Source: Bradyrhizobium sp. BRP22 (GTDB taxonomy: Bacteria; Pseudomonadota; Alphaproteobacteria; Rhizobiales; Xanthobacteraceae). Taken from it: a stretch of 40,596 bases of DNA. Location: positions 305,001 to 345,596 of the forward strand of contig NZ_JADYVX010000004.1 of assembly GCF_020194175.1 (NCBI RefSeq), given 5' to 3'. A program made the translations under genes and the position numbers. Below are positions 24,318 through 31,871 of this stretch, piece by piece (position 1 is the stretch's first letter; each line of letters starts with the position of its first letter). The notes beneath the pieces were generated by a model, which was given only the letters and a program-made list of their open reading frames with translations, ran no database searches and was not told the DNA's origin.

Positions 24318-24767
24318 ATGAGCAAGGAAGACGATAACAAGGCCGTTGTCGGCCGCTGGTTCACGGAGTTCTGGGGCAAGGACGTCAATCTTGCTGTTAT
24401 CGACGAGATCGCCGCGCCGAACATGCTGCTCAAATATTCGCTGCATGAGCCCCGCCGCGGCCGCGACGATATCAGGGCGTTCATGACCGATTTCCGTGCC
24501 GCATTCCCCGATCTCAATTTCTGGGGCACGGCGGATCTGATCGCGGAGGGCGACTATGTCGTCGGCCAATGGGAAGGGGGTGGCACCCATACGGGTCCTG
24601 CCTTCAACGATTTCCTGGTCGGAGGTCTGCCGGCTGCGACCGGCCGCAAGATGCACTTCACCGGCACGACGGTGCTGAAAGTGATCGACGGCAAGATCGT
24701 TGAGGAAATCGGTCTCGACGACGGCGTGACGGCGCTGACCCAACTCGAACTGCTCAAGGCCGCCTGA
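24318..24767 (+). CDS. SnoaL-like / nuclear transport factor 2 family protein (ester cyclase type)
   Basis: A 149-residue single-domain alpha+beta-barrel protein. KAVVGRWFTEFWGK, IRAFMTDFRAAFPDL, TADLIAEGDYVVGQWEGGGTH and TGRKMHFTGTTVLKVIDGKIVEE follow the order of the SnoaL-like polyketide cyclase family (PF07366 style). No fused domain, so either a small enzyme or a binding protein; the ligand is unknown. AAGGAGC lies 7 nt before ATG 24318, which rules out the longer open frame that begins inside the previous gene. A strong terminator follows the stop, so it is the last gene of its unit. Confidence 0.88.
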   Translation: MSKEDDNKAVVGRWFTEFWGKDVNLAVIDEIAAPNMLLKYSLHEPRRGRDDIRAFMTDFRAAFPDLNFWGTADLIAEGDYVVGQWEGGGTHTGPAFNDFLVGGLPAATGRKMHFTGTTVLKVIDGKIVEEIGLDDGVTALTQLELLKAA

Positions 24768-24785
24768 TCGGAACAGGCGTCAGCC

Positions 24786-24822
24786 AATGAGGTCCGCACG
24801 CCTCGTGCGGGCCTCATTTTGC
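24786..24822 (+). terminator. Rho-independent terminator after the SnoaL-like gene
   Basis: AATGAGGTCCGCACG and CGTGCGGGCCTCATT form a near-perfect stem of about 15 pairs around CCT, followed by TTTTG. It starts about 18 bp after the stop codon. Confidence 0.85.
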
Positions 24823-24986
24823 CGGGTAGCAGAAATCGGGTGGCGGTGCCCGTCCTCGTCCGCGACAATCGCACAACGCCTCGTTCACGCGCCGCAGGCA
24901 ACCGAATTCGGGCGCAAGAGCAGGACGTGTGATCGGCGGAAATTGACGACATCGCCGATCCGGCACAAGACAAGGCATGCAAGAAG

Positions 24987-26079
24987 ATGACTGCGACGCG
25001 CGCCAAGAGCCCGAAATCAGCGCCCCGATCGGTGGTGGATGATCCTCGTTGGGCGCGCATTGTCGCGCGCGACAAGACAGCCGATGGCCATCTCTGGTAC
25101 TCGGTTGCAACGACCGGCGTTTATTGCCGGCCGTCCTGCCCCTCGCGCCCTCGCCAATCCCAGGAACGTGCAAATCCACGACAGCCTGGAAAGCGCCAGG
25201 GCGACAGGCTTTCGGCCTTGCAGGCGTTGCAATCCGGGCGGCCTTTCGACCGAAGCCGAGAATGCGACCCTGGTGGCGAGGGCGTGCCGGAACATCGAGC
25301 AGAGCGAAGAAGAGCCTTCACTGGAACAATTGGCGGCCGCGATCGGCCGGAGCCCGAGCTACTTCCATCGCGTGTTCAGGGCCACGACCGGGCTGACCCC
25401 GAAGGAATACGCCGCCGCTCACCGTGCCGGGAAGGTTCGTCAGGGGCTGGCCTCCGGCAACTCCGTCACCGAGGCGATCTACGACGCCGGTTTCAACTCC
25501 AGCGGCCGCTTCTACGAGAAGTCGACGGGCATGCTCGGCATGACTCCATCGCATTATCGCGCCGGGGGCACCAATGAGGAGATCAAGTTCGCTGTCGGAC
25601 AGAGCTCCCTCGGCGCCATCCTCGTGGCCTCGAGCACGAAGGGCGTTGCCGCGATCCTGCTGGGTGAGGATCCGGACGAACTCGTCCGCAATCTCCAGGA
25701 CCGATTCCCGAAAGCGCATCTCGTTGGCGCTGATCGCGACTATGAGGCGCTGGTTGCCGGGGTCGTCGGTTTTGTTGAAGCGCCGGGTATCGGCCTCGAC
25801 CTTCCCCTCGACGTCCGTGGCACCGCCTTCCAGCAACGCGTGTGGCAGGCTTTGCAGGAGATTCCTGTCGGCGAAGCCGTTTCCTACGCCGAAATTGCAG
25901 AGCGTATCGGCTTCCCAAAAGCCGTGCGCGCGGTGGCGGGCGCCTGCGCGGCGAACAAGCTTGCCGTCGCCATTCCCTGCCATCGCATCGTTCGGAAAGA
26001 TGGCGCGCTCTCGGGCTATGCCTGGGGCGTTGAACGCAAACGCGCGCTGCTCGAGCGGGAATCCTCGCAAGGCGCTTGA
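24987..26079 (+). pseudogene. ada: Ada: O6-alkylguanine methyltransferase / AraC-type regulator, split by a frameshift
   Basis: Together two frames encode the three Ada domains. The first frame (from ATG 24987) gives DDPRWARIVARDKTADG and GVYCRPSCPSR, the start of the zinc methyl-acceptor domain. The second frame continues LANPRNVQIHDSL and ATGFRPCRRCNPGG, so the CxxxC and CxxC zinc cysteines lie in different frames. Then come the AraC domain (LEQLAAAIGRSPSYFHRVF, GFNSSGRFYEKSTGMLGM) and the O6-methyltransferase (FQQRVWQALQEIPVGEAVSY, acceptor Cys in IPCHRIVRKDG). Removing one C from the run 25148-25150 restores a single 363-residue protein reading CPSRLANPRNVQ. As given, no complete Ada can be made; the second frame alone still encodes AraC and methyltransferase parts. 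Could be a real lesion or an error in the C run. Confidence 0.88.
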
Positions 26080-26107
26080 CCTCCGAAGGCGCATTTCCCC
26101 GATCGTG

Positions 26108-26142
26108 TTCTGCGAGTTTGAAAGCAATATCCGGAGTGCTCG
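26108..26142 (+). repeat. Dispersed short repeat, copy B
   Basis: TTCTGCGAGTTTGAAAGCAA followed by TATCCGGAGTGCTCG, 28 bp after the ada stop. It aligns with copy C at 26543 over its whole length with a few substitutions and short insertions, and less closely with copy A. Confidence 0.5.
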
Positions 26143-26193
26143 GGTCGCAGTCTCGTGCGCTTACTTGATCATTCAGGTGGCCGACGCCGATCG

Positions 26194-26520
26194 ATGGCGG
26201 AAGGAATGCTTCAGACGATGTTTCCTCGGAGTGCCTTCGGTGCAAAGACGAAGCGCGAAAGGCGCCGCCCGACCAGGACAATGGCCGATGCGATCGCAGG
26301 CCCCCTTCACGCCGATCCGGCGAAGGCTCGCGTGATGGCCTATTTCCGCCGGCTCGTCGTCGAAGGCCATGCGGAATGGCACATGCTCGAGAACGGAGAT
26401 ATTCGGCTCCGCTTTCGCACCGGCGAGACCTATCTTCTCGCCAAGACGACGGTCATCCGCATGCGTGAGCCGGCCGAGGTTCCCATGCGCTTGCTTTGCG
26501 CCGAGCGTCCAGTTCCTTGA
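26194..26520 (+). CDS. Small hypothetical protein between ada and the 2OG oxygenase
   Basis: A basic protein of up to 108 residues that I do not recognise. The last 60 residues look structured: PAKARVMAYFRRLVVEGHAEW, then ENGDIRLRFRTGETYLLAKTTVIRM, a helix followed by beta strands. The N-terminal part is Arg/Lys-rich and may be partly artefact of start choice. Possible starts are 26194, 26206, 26218 and 26281; AAGGA at 26201-26205 would serve 26218, and none is convincing. No membrane segment or signal peptide. The context (ada upstream, 2OG oxygenase downstream, copies of a repeat on both sides) hints at a shared regulon. Confidence 0.55.
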   Translation: MAEGMLQTMFPRSAFGAKTKRERRRPTRTMADAIAGPLHADPAKARVMAYFRRLVVEGHAEWHMLENGDIRLRFRTGETYLLAKTTVIRMREPAEVPMRLLCAERPVP

Positions 26521-26542
26521 GATCGGCAGGCAACGATCGGAA

Positions 26543-26576
26543 GCTTTCTCGATTTGAAAGCAAGCACCGGAGTTCG
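26543..26576 (+). repeat. Dispersed short repeat, copy C
   Basis: GCTTTCTCGATTTGAAAGCA followed by AGCACCGGAGTTCG, in the 219-bp gap upstream of the 2OG oxygenase gene. It differs from copy A by a two-base insertion and three substitutions. Confidence 0.55.
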
Positions 26577-26739
26577 AACGAGCGCCTCGCAGAATATTTA
26601 GACCGTGAGGACAGATCAGGAAGCCAAATCATGAACCGCATGATTTCCGACGTCGCGTTGCGGCTTTCATCCACGGCAAAGCGTGCCAATGCCGGGACAT
26701 CGAGCGCAAACGTGACTTGATCAGGAAGGAGACCATCAC

Positions 26740-27489
26740 ATGACAGCCCGTTCGTCCACCATCTCTCGTCCCTCTGCGGCTACGTCGGCGGAAGCACGGG
26801 TCGTCGCTTACGACTGGCAGGTGCTCGCAGGCGAGCTCGACAATTATGGCTGCGCTGTCCTGCCAAAGCTGCTTTCGCCCGAGGAATGCCGTGCCATTGC
26901 AGGCCTCTATGCCGACGAGAACCGCTTCCGAAGCCACATCCACATGGCGCGGCACGGCTTCGGCAAGGGTGAGTATCGCTATTTCAAATATCCGCTGCCC
27001 GATCTGCTCGATGGCCTGCGGACGGCGCTCTATCCGCGCCTGGTAGTCGTTGCCAACGCGTGGAACGGGCGGATGGGAATCCATGAGCGCTATCCAGGCG
27101 ACCACGCCTCGTTCCTCAAGCAATGCCACGACGCCGGCCAGACACGCCCGACGCCGCTTCTGCTGCAATATGTCCCGGGTGACTTCAACTGCCTGCACCA
27201 GGATCTCTACGGCGATCTCGCATTTCCGATCCAGGTCGCGATTCTGCTCTCGCAGCCCGGCGTGGATTTCACGGGCGGCGAATTTGTTCTGACCGAACAG
27301 CGGCCGCGCATGCAGAGCCGCGCCGAAGTCGTGCCGCTCGGGCAGGGCGATGCCGTGGCTTTCGCGGTCCACAACCGGCCGGTACAGGGATCGAAGGGCA
27401 ATTACCGCGTGAACCTTCGCCACGGTGTGAGCCGCGTGCGTTCCGGCATGCGGCACACCGTCGGGATCATTTTTCACGACGCGACGTAG
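26740..27489 (+). CDS. 2OG-Fe(II) oxygenase (COG3826-like)
   Basis: A 249-residue double-stranded beta-helix oxygenase. The iron site is His153 and Asp155 (CLHQDLYGD) with the distal His228 in LRHGVSRVRSG and an Arg nearby for 2-oxoglutarate; the end RHTVGIIFHDA is typical of the group. The N-terminal third (LDNYGCAVLPKLLSPEECRAIAGLY, FGKGEYRYFKYPLPDLLDGL) is conserved in these proteins and differs from AlkB. The nearest neighbour is ada, so repair of alkylated DNA or another alkylation response is a reasonable inference. Protein or small-molecule hydroxylation cannot be excluded. AGGAAGGAG precedes ATG 26740 at 8-9 nt. Confidence 0.88.
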   Translation: MTARSSTISRPSAATSAEARVVAYDWQVLAGELDNYGCAVLPKLLSPEECRAIAGLYADENRFRSHIHMARHGFGKGEYRYFKYPLPDLLDGLRTALYPRLVVVANAWNGRMGIHERYPGDHASFLKQCHDAGQTRPTPLLLQYVPGDFNCLHQDLYGDLAFPIQVAILLSQPGVDFTGGEFVLTEQRPRMQSRAEVVPLGQGDAVAFAVHNRPVQGSKGNYRVNLRHGVSRVRSGMRHTVGIIFHDAT

Positions 27490-27609
27490 CGCTGCCCTTG
27501 CCGGATGGAGAGCGCAATCACGACAAATGCGAAGGAGCGCAAGATGCGCGAAATCATCCGCTTTGCATGGGGGAGCAGTTCCCTCGGTGCAGCGTGACCG
27601 CGCGACGCG

Positions 27610-28815
27610 TCAGGCCGCTTCGTTGGCGCGCTTCCAGGCCGGAAACGGATCGGGCAGGCGGGCCCAGGCCTGCGTATTCATGCCGGGCTTTCCTTTGACG
27701 AGGCAGGCGTCAAGGCGTGCACGGATGGCGGCTTCATCCATGCCCGTGCCGATGAAGACGAGCTCCTGCCGGCGGTCGCCGTAGAAATCGTTCCAGCTCT
27801 TCTTCACCATTCGCTGCCACTCGGCATCCGCAGGCCATCGCTCGCGCGGAATTGCCGCCCACCAGAATCCCAGGGCCTCGGTCTTGGTGATGGCGCCGGC
27901 CTGGCTCATTTCGCCGACCCATTGCGGACGCGTGGCAATCCAGAAATGCCCCTTGGCGCGAATGACCCCCGGCCAGGACTGCTGAAGGAAATCGTGAAGT
28001 TTCGCAGGTTCAAACGGCCGCCGGGCGCGATAGACGAAGCTCTTGATGCCGTATTCCTCGCTCTCCGGCACATGGTCGGCAAAGCCGTACAGTTCCTTGA
28101 ACCACAGCGGATGCTGTTGCGCCTTCTGAAAATCGAAGCGCCCGGTATCGAGGATCCGATCAAACGGAACCTTGCTGTGACTGGCCTCCAGCAGCTCGGC
28201 TTCGGGATTGAGCGCCCGGATGATCTTGCGCGCGGCATTGCGCTGCGCGGGCGTTGCGTCATCCATTTTGTTCAGCACGACGACATCGGCAAATTCGATC
28301 TGCTCGACGAGCAGATCGACCAGTGTGCGCTGGTCGTTGTCGAGGGCTTCGCCGCGATCGCTGAGGAAGTCGGTGGAGGAATAATCCTTCAACAGGTTCA
28401 CCGCATCGACCACCGTGACCATGGTGTCGAGCCGCGCGACGTCGGACAGGCTTTCCCCTTGCTCGGTCCGGAAGTCGAACGTGGCCGCAATCGGCAGCGG
28501 CTCGGAGATGCCGGTCGATTCGATCAGCAGGTAATCGAACCGTCCGCCTTCAGCCAGCGCACGCACTTCCCTCAGCAGGTCGTCGCGCAAGGTGCAGCAG
28601 ATGCACCCGTTGGTCATCTCAACCAGCTTCTCGTTGGTCCGGGAAAGATTCGCACCGCCATCGCGAACGAGGTCCGCATCGATGTTCACCTCGCTCATGT
28701 CGTTCACGATCACGGCCACCTTCAGGCCGTGGCGGTTGTTGAGCACGTGGTTCAGCAAAGTGGTCTTTCCAGCCCCGAGGAAGCCGGACAAGACGGTGAC
28801 GGGCAGTTTTTGCAT
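27610..28815 (-). CDS. CobW/COG0523 GTPase, ZigA-type zinc metallochaperone
   Basis: A 401-residue GTPase of the G3E family. P-loop [16 protein letters not shown] at residues about 9-24, the CxCC metal motif in [12 protein letters not shown], the switch region [12 protein letters not shown] and NKMDD for guanine recognition are all present. The C-terminal CobW domain follows ([13 protein letters not shown] to [11 protein letters not shown]). The family loads zinc into client enzymes under zinc limitation; this member fits the ZigA/YeiR-like branch because a near-perfect Zur box lies 64 bp upstream. The start [11 protein letters not shown] at 28815 is preferred; the longer frame runs through the Zur box and has no start context. 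Confidence 0.94.
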   Translation of the reverse strand: MQKLPVTVLSGFLGAGKTTLLNHVLNNRHGLKVAVIVNDMSEVNIDADLVRDGGANLSRTNEKLVEMTNGCICCTLRDDLLREVRALAEGGRFDYLLIESTGISEPLPIAATFDFRTEQGESLSDVARLDTMVTVVDAVNLLKDYSSTDFLSDRGEALDNDQRTLVDLLVEQIEFADVVVLNKMDDATPAQRNAARKIIRALNPEAELLEASHSKVPFDRILDTGRFDFQKAQQHPLWFKELYGFADHVPESEEYGIKSFVYRARRPFEPAKLHDFLQQSWPGVIRAKGHFWIATRPQWVGEMSQAGAITKTEALGFWWAAIPRERWPADAEWQRMVKKSWNDFYGDRRQELVFIGTGMDEAAIRARLDACLVKGKPGMNTQAWARLPDPFPAWKRANEAA

Positions 28816-28879
28816 GGAGATCGAACAGCCTTTGCAGCTTGAGGAATTTCCGCCCGGCAATGGGCATCGGGACACCCTT

Positions 28880-28899
28880 TGTAATGTTATAACATTACA
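28880..28899. promoter_or_regulatory. Zur box upstream of the zinc GTPase gene
   Basis: TGTAATGTTATAACATTACA is a perfect 20-bp palindrome with the GTAATGTTATAACATTAC core of alphaproteobacterial Zur sites. It is 64 bp upstream of the GTPase start. Zinc-bound Zur would repress the gene; zinc shortage would release it. The divergent PQ-loop gene starts 279 bp away on the other side. The rest of the 362-bp gap 28816-29177 shows no gene. Confidence 0.85.
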
Positions 28900-29177
28900 T
28901 TGTCGGAGCTGTTTTCGATTGTCAAGCTGCATCGACTGCCGTGCCGTACGGTGTTCGCTTTCAAGCTCCTTGCCGTCCGCGTGTCGTAGATGCGCTCGCT
29001 GCCTCGATTTTCGGCGTGGCATCTCCCCCGATCGGGTGACGACAATGGCTCATCGGCTGTGTTGATCTGCGTTCACGAACCGCTTCGCACCACTGCAAAC
29101 GAAGCAATCTTGTGGAATGTCATTCATTAAAACCATTGAGCCGGCTACCGCGGAACGGCTTCTGATGAGAGCGCGCG

Positions 29178-29582
29178 ATGCGATTGGAAGACATCACACT
29201 GGCGCTGTTTGCGGCGTGCAATTTCATTCGTCTCTTTGCCTACATCCCGCAAATCCATAAAGCCGCGACCGACAAGAATGGCGCGTCGGCGATCTCCTAC
29301 ACCACTTGGGGTGTGTTCCTGATCGCCAACATGTCGACGAGCGCTTATGCGCTGGTCAATCGTTCCGACTGGTGGCTCGCGGCGTGTTTTGCATGCAATG
29401 CGCTCTGCTGTCTGGCGATACTGGCGGTCGCGCACTGGAAAAGCCTTTCACACGCGCGCGCGTCGCAACCGTCTCCGAAGCTGTCCGACCGCAGACGCAG
29501 CCTGCTGGACGACGTGAGGCAGTTCTTCCTCGTTCGTATCGGATCGACCAGCGTGGCCGTCCGTAACGGTTCGAGGAGGTAG
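29178..29582 (+). CDS. PQ-loop (SemiSWEET-like) small membrane protein
   Basis: A 134-residue protein with three hydrophobic helices at about 5-28, 38-61 and 67-88, and a positively charged cytoplasmic tail of about 45 residues. Helix 1 ends in FAYIPQIHKAATDKNG, the PQ motif, and helix 2 reads AISYTTWGVFLIANM. Three-helix PQ proteins of about 90 residues are SemiSWEETs, which dimerise to carry sugars. Other PQ-loop proteins carry amino acids, so the substrate is open. The tail beyond residue 90 is longer than normal. The gene overlaps the ribosome site of the next small gene by its stop codon, so the two are coupled. Confidence 0.75.
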   Translation: MRLEDITLALFAACNFIRLFAYIPQIHKAATDKNGASAISYTTWGVFLIANMSTSAYALVNRSDWWLAACFACNALCCLAILAVAHWKSLSHARASQPSPKLSDRRRSLLDDVRQFFLVRIGSTSVAVRNGSRR

Positions 29583-29584
29583 AG

Positions 29585-29794
29585 ATGCCGCCCTTTTTGC
29601 CGGATCAACTCAGCCCCGAGGATCGTGCGATTTATCGGCGACGCGTCAGCGGCCTCTTCGTCGGCTATGCCGTGCTATTGATCATCGCCAGCGTCTATGT
29701 TGCTTACCGCGCGCCAGGCGCATCGACGCAAGCGCGGGCACTCGAAGAGCCGGTCTCCATCATTGAATCCAATCGTGCAGGAGGCGATGGCTAG
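29585..29794 (+). CDS. Small single-pass membrane protein
   Basis: A 69-residue protein: a charged N-terminus (SPEDRAIYRRRVSG), one membrane helix at about residues 24-41 (LFVGYAVLLIIASVYVAY) and a short polar tail. GAGGAGGT overlaps the stop of the upstream gene and stands 5 nt before ATG 29585, a strong sign of real translation. No family recognised; the tail probably faces the periplasm. Confidence 0.7.
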   Translation: MPPFLPDQLSPEDRAIYRRRVSGLFVGYAVLLIIASVYVAYRAPGASTQARALEEPVSIIESNRAGGDG

Positions 29795-30341
29795 CGCGGG
29801 CTCTGGTCGAGGCAAATGCCATTGGTTGCATCACCCGAGCGGGGCGGCGACCACGGGACTGTGATAAACCGGTGGCCAGTACCCGTTCGAGGCCGTGGTT
29901 TTCTCACGGGCATTGACCAGAAGACCGGTACGCATTGGCAGGTGGCGCTCGCGCGTCTGCTCTCGGCGTTGCCGAGCTCTGATTGACAGGTTCGTCAATC
30001 CGGACGCACGGCGCGGAGCCACACGGCGTGCGCGATGCGTGCAAGCGTTTCCGCGGTGATCCTTGTTCCAGTGCGCGCTTTCGCCGCAATGGCGGCAGCG
30101 TCACGCGGGGCTATGCTCGTTCATTATGACATATGCCTTCGACATTGATCCGCGCATCGCGCGGTTCTGTCTGCACGCTGGCCGCCTGCACGCAGGCAAT
30201 TAGCCGGCCGGCCATCGAGCCGTCCGGAGTTTCTCATCGACAATCTGAATTTGTGGCTTCCGCGCAGGAGCCCGATTTGCGTCGAGTTGAATAAAAATCG
30301 CGCCACCGTTTCGCGGGGCCCTGAAACGCAAAGGTGAAGGA
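29795..30341. other. 547-bp stretch without a recognised gene
   Basis: Nothing convincing is coded here. A 25-codon frame at 30126 and a 63-codon frame on the minus strand near 29831-30022 lack ribosome sites. The region must contain the promoter of the rnk-like gene, and AAGGTGAAGG just before 30342 is its ribosome site. Confidence 0.5.
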
Positions 30342-30743
30342 ATGAGCAACGGTAAGAGCGAACCCGATCTGCCGCCGATCGTGGTGACAATCGAGGAGAA
30401 GCGGCGGTTGAGCGGGCTTGCGAACTCCAGCATGGAGCTTTTTCCGCGCGTGGCACACTTCCTTGCGCAGGAGATGGAGCGTGCGAGCATCGCGCCTGAC
30501 GACGCGGATTTACACGACGTGGTCCGCATGGGCTCCGAGGTCGGCTATCGCGACGACAGCACCGGCGAGACGAGGGAAGTGGTGCTGGTCTATCCGCACG
30601 AGGCCGACATCTCGCGCAAGCGCATTTCGGTGCTGACTCCCGTCGGCTCCGCGTTGATCGGCCTGTCCGTTGGCCAGTCAATCGAATTTCAAACGCCGGA
30701 TCGCCGAACGCGGGCCCTGACCGTGTTACGGGTTTCGCACTGA
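30342..30743 (+). CDS. rnk: Rnk / GreA-GreB C-terminal family regulator
   Basis: A 133-residue protein of the Rnk family, with an N-terminal helical part (IVVTIEEKRRLSGLANSSMEL) much shorter than the Gre coiled coil, and the FKBP-like GreA/GreB C-terminal domain (VRMGSEVGYRDDSTGE, EVVLVYPHEADI, ISVLTPVGSALIGLSVGQSI). Rnk binds RNA polymerase near the secondary channel but cannot stimulate cleavage because its coiled coil is short. Its effect on nucleoside diphosphate kinase is known from Pseudomonas. It starts a row of small genes. Confidence 0.9.
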   Translation: MSNGKSEPDLPPIVVTIEEKRRLSGLANSSMELFPRVAHFLAQEMERASIAPDDADLHDVVRMGSEVGYRDDSTGETREVVLVYPHEADISRKRISVLTPVGSALIGLSVGQSIEFQTPDRRTRALTVLRVSH

Positions 30744-30760
30744 GCGGGAGCTTTGCGACC

Positions 30761-30868
30761 ATGCGTGACCGTTTGTTTGAGCAAGCCGGGCTGATCGCGA
30801 TCTGCATCACCATCGGGCTGATCGGGCTCGTCGGCGGTCTGGCTTTCCTCGCGAGACTATTCATGTGA
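30761..30868 (+). CDS. Tiny membrane protein, 35 residues
   Basis: MRDRLFEQAGLIAICITIGL opens a 35-residue frame, of which residues 9-33 are one hydrophobic helix. GGGAG about 10 nt before the ATG could serve as a ribosome site. It starts 17 bp after the rnk-like stop codon. Its size makes it easy to miss; the composition is that of a real membrane peptide and not of random GC-rich DNA. Function unknown. Confidence 0.5.
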   Translation: MRDRLFEQAGLIAICITIGLIGLVGGLAFLARLFM

Positions 30869-30966
30869 GGGCGCCACGATCCGCATCTGGACGATCCTGG
30901 CAGCCGGGTTCGATCCTGCAACGGAACGCGCTATGATTGCGCGTCGTTTCAGGCGAGACGCTTGTC

Positions 30967-31155
30967 ATGTCGCAACAATGGTACTTCGTCTGGATCGAAG
31001 GTCCGCGCGGGCCTGTACCGCAGAAATGGTCTTCGGAAGGACTCTGGGGGCAGGTCAATCGTCAGGATGTCATCGTCCGTTTCGCGCTGACGGATCGCGA
31101 AGCCGCGTTGTCTCTCGACGAATTGGCCAAGCTGCATCCTGTTCCCGAAGAATGA
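30967..31155 (+). CDS. Small hypothetical protein, 62 residues
   Basis: A compact acidic protein starting MSQQWYFVWIEGPRGPVP, with three Trp in the first 27 residues. The middle (QDVIVRFALTDREAALSLDEL) reads like strands followed by a helix. The ribosome site is weak; an upstream ATG at 30937 would add ten residues. I do not recognise the family, but the aromatic-rich pattern suggests a folded domain. No membrane segment. Confidence 0.55.
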   Translation: MSQQWYFVWIEGPRGPVPQKWSSEGLWGQVNRQDVIVRFALTDREAALSLDELAKLHPVPEE

Positions 31156-31243
31156 ACCCCAAGGAACTCGCGAATTTAATACGAGCCAGGGGTTGAATAG
31201 GCGACCTCGGACCCAATGTTCCGCGCTTCACGTTCGTTGAAAC

Positions 31244-31261
31244 CCGAGCCGAACGGCTCGG
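31244..31261. terminator. Possible hairpin terminator
   Basis: CCGAGCC and GGCTCGG pair around GAAC and are followed by ATTT, about 90 bp after the stop of the 62-residue protein. The T run is short, so it may be weak or only a hairpin. Confidence 0.35.
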
Positions 31262-31434
31262 ATTTGGCGAAGTGCCGGCGACAGGATGGCAATTCAAAGA
31301 AAAACATCCAGCGAGGGCACAAGTGAAGCTCCAGCGCGTCGTTGTGTTGGGACGACCGTCCCGCCAACGCAGGCGGCCGTGTGCGGCTTCGGCCGTTGCA
31401 CGGTGCAACCCTCCAATCCAGAGGAGCGAGGAAC

Positions 31435-31725
31435 ATGAAACTGAACTCAACGCAGGTCGAGCGGGCTTTGAGCCAATTTGATGCCCACTGCCTTCCCGAC
31501 GATCATCCGGCGGTCTCCCAATTGAACCGCCTGTTCGGTGATCACACCTACTTCCTCGATACCAACGGGCTCAACGTTCTCGAGCCCAGCGAATCCACGG
31601 AGACGGACACGCAGATCGGCAAGATCGTGAACCTCGCCCATTGGAGCGATGACACCCTGACGAATTTGATGCCGCACGAGCCGGAGCCGACCGGCGTCAT
31701 CGTCAGCCTCGGCTCCAAGCACTGA
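31435..31725 (+). CDS. Conserved-looking hypothetical protein, 96 residues
   Basis: An acidic soluble protein of 96 residues: MKLNSTQVERALSQFDAHCL, then HPAVSQLNRLFGDHTYFLD, NGLNVLEPSESTE and the end PEPTGVIVSLGSKH. GAGGAGCGAGGAAC before ATG 31435 is a strong ribosome site, and a textbook terminator follows the stop, so this is a real single-gene unit. No known domain is seen. High rates of Asp/Glu and Thr and absence of membrane segments suggest a small cytosolic factor. Confidence 0.75.
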   Translation: MKLNSTQVERALSQFDAHCLPDDHPAVSQLNRLFGDHTYFLDTNGLNVLEPSESTETDTQIGKIVNLAHWSDDTLTNLMPHEPEPTGVIVSLGSKH

Positions 31726-31748
31726 TCGCTCTTGATTGATCAACGTGA

Positions 31749-31777
31749 AAGCCCGCCTCTGGCGGGCTTTTGTTTTT
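31749..31777 (+). terminator. Rho-independent terminator after the 96-residue gene
   Basis: AAGCCCGCC and GGCGGGCTT form a 9-bp GC-rich stem around TCT, followed by TTGTTTTT. It begins 24 bp after the stop codon. Confidence 0.93.
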
Positions 31778-31871
31778 GCCGCTTCGTCACGGTGCTTTGG
31801 ATCGCACGCGCAGGGTTGGAGAGCAGTATCGAAACTTGCTACCTTCCGCGTCCAAATGGAGTGACACACCC

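Noticed and set aside
30126..30203. 25-codon frame in the gap before the rnk-like gene
   Set aside because: No ribosome site and no sign of conservation or structure; left out as too weak.
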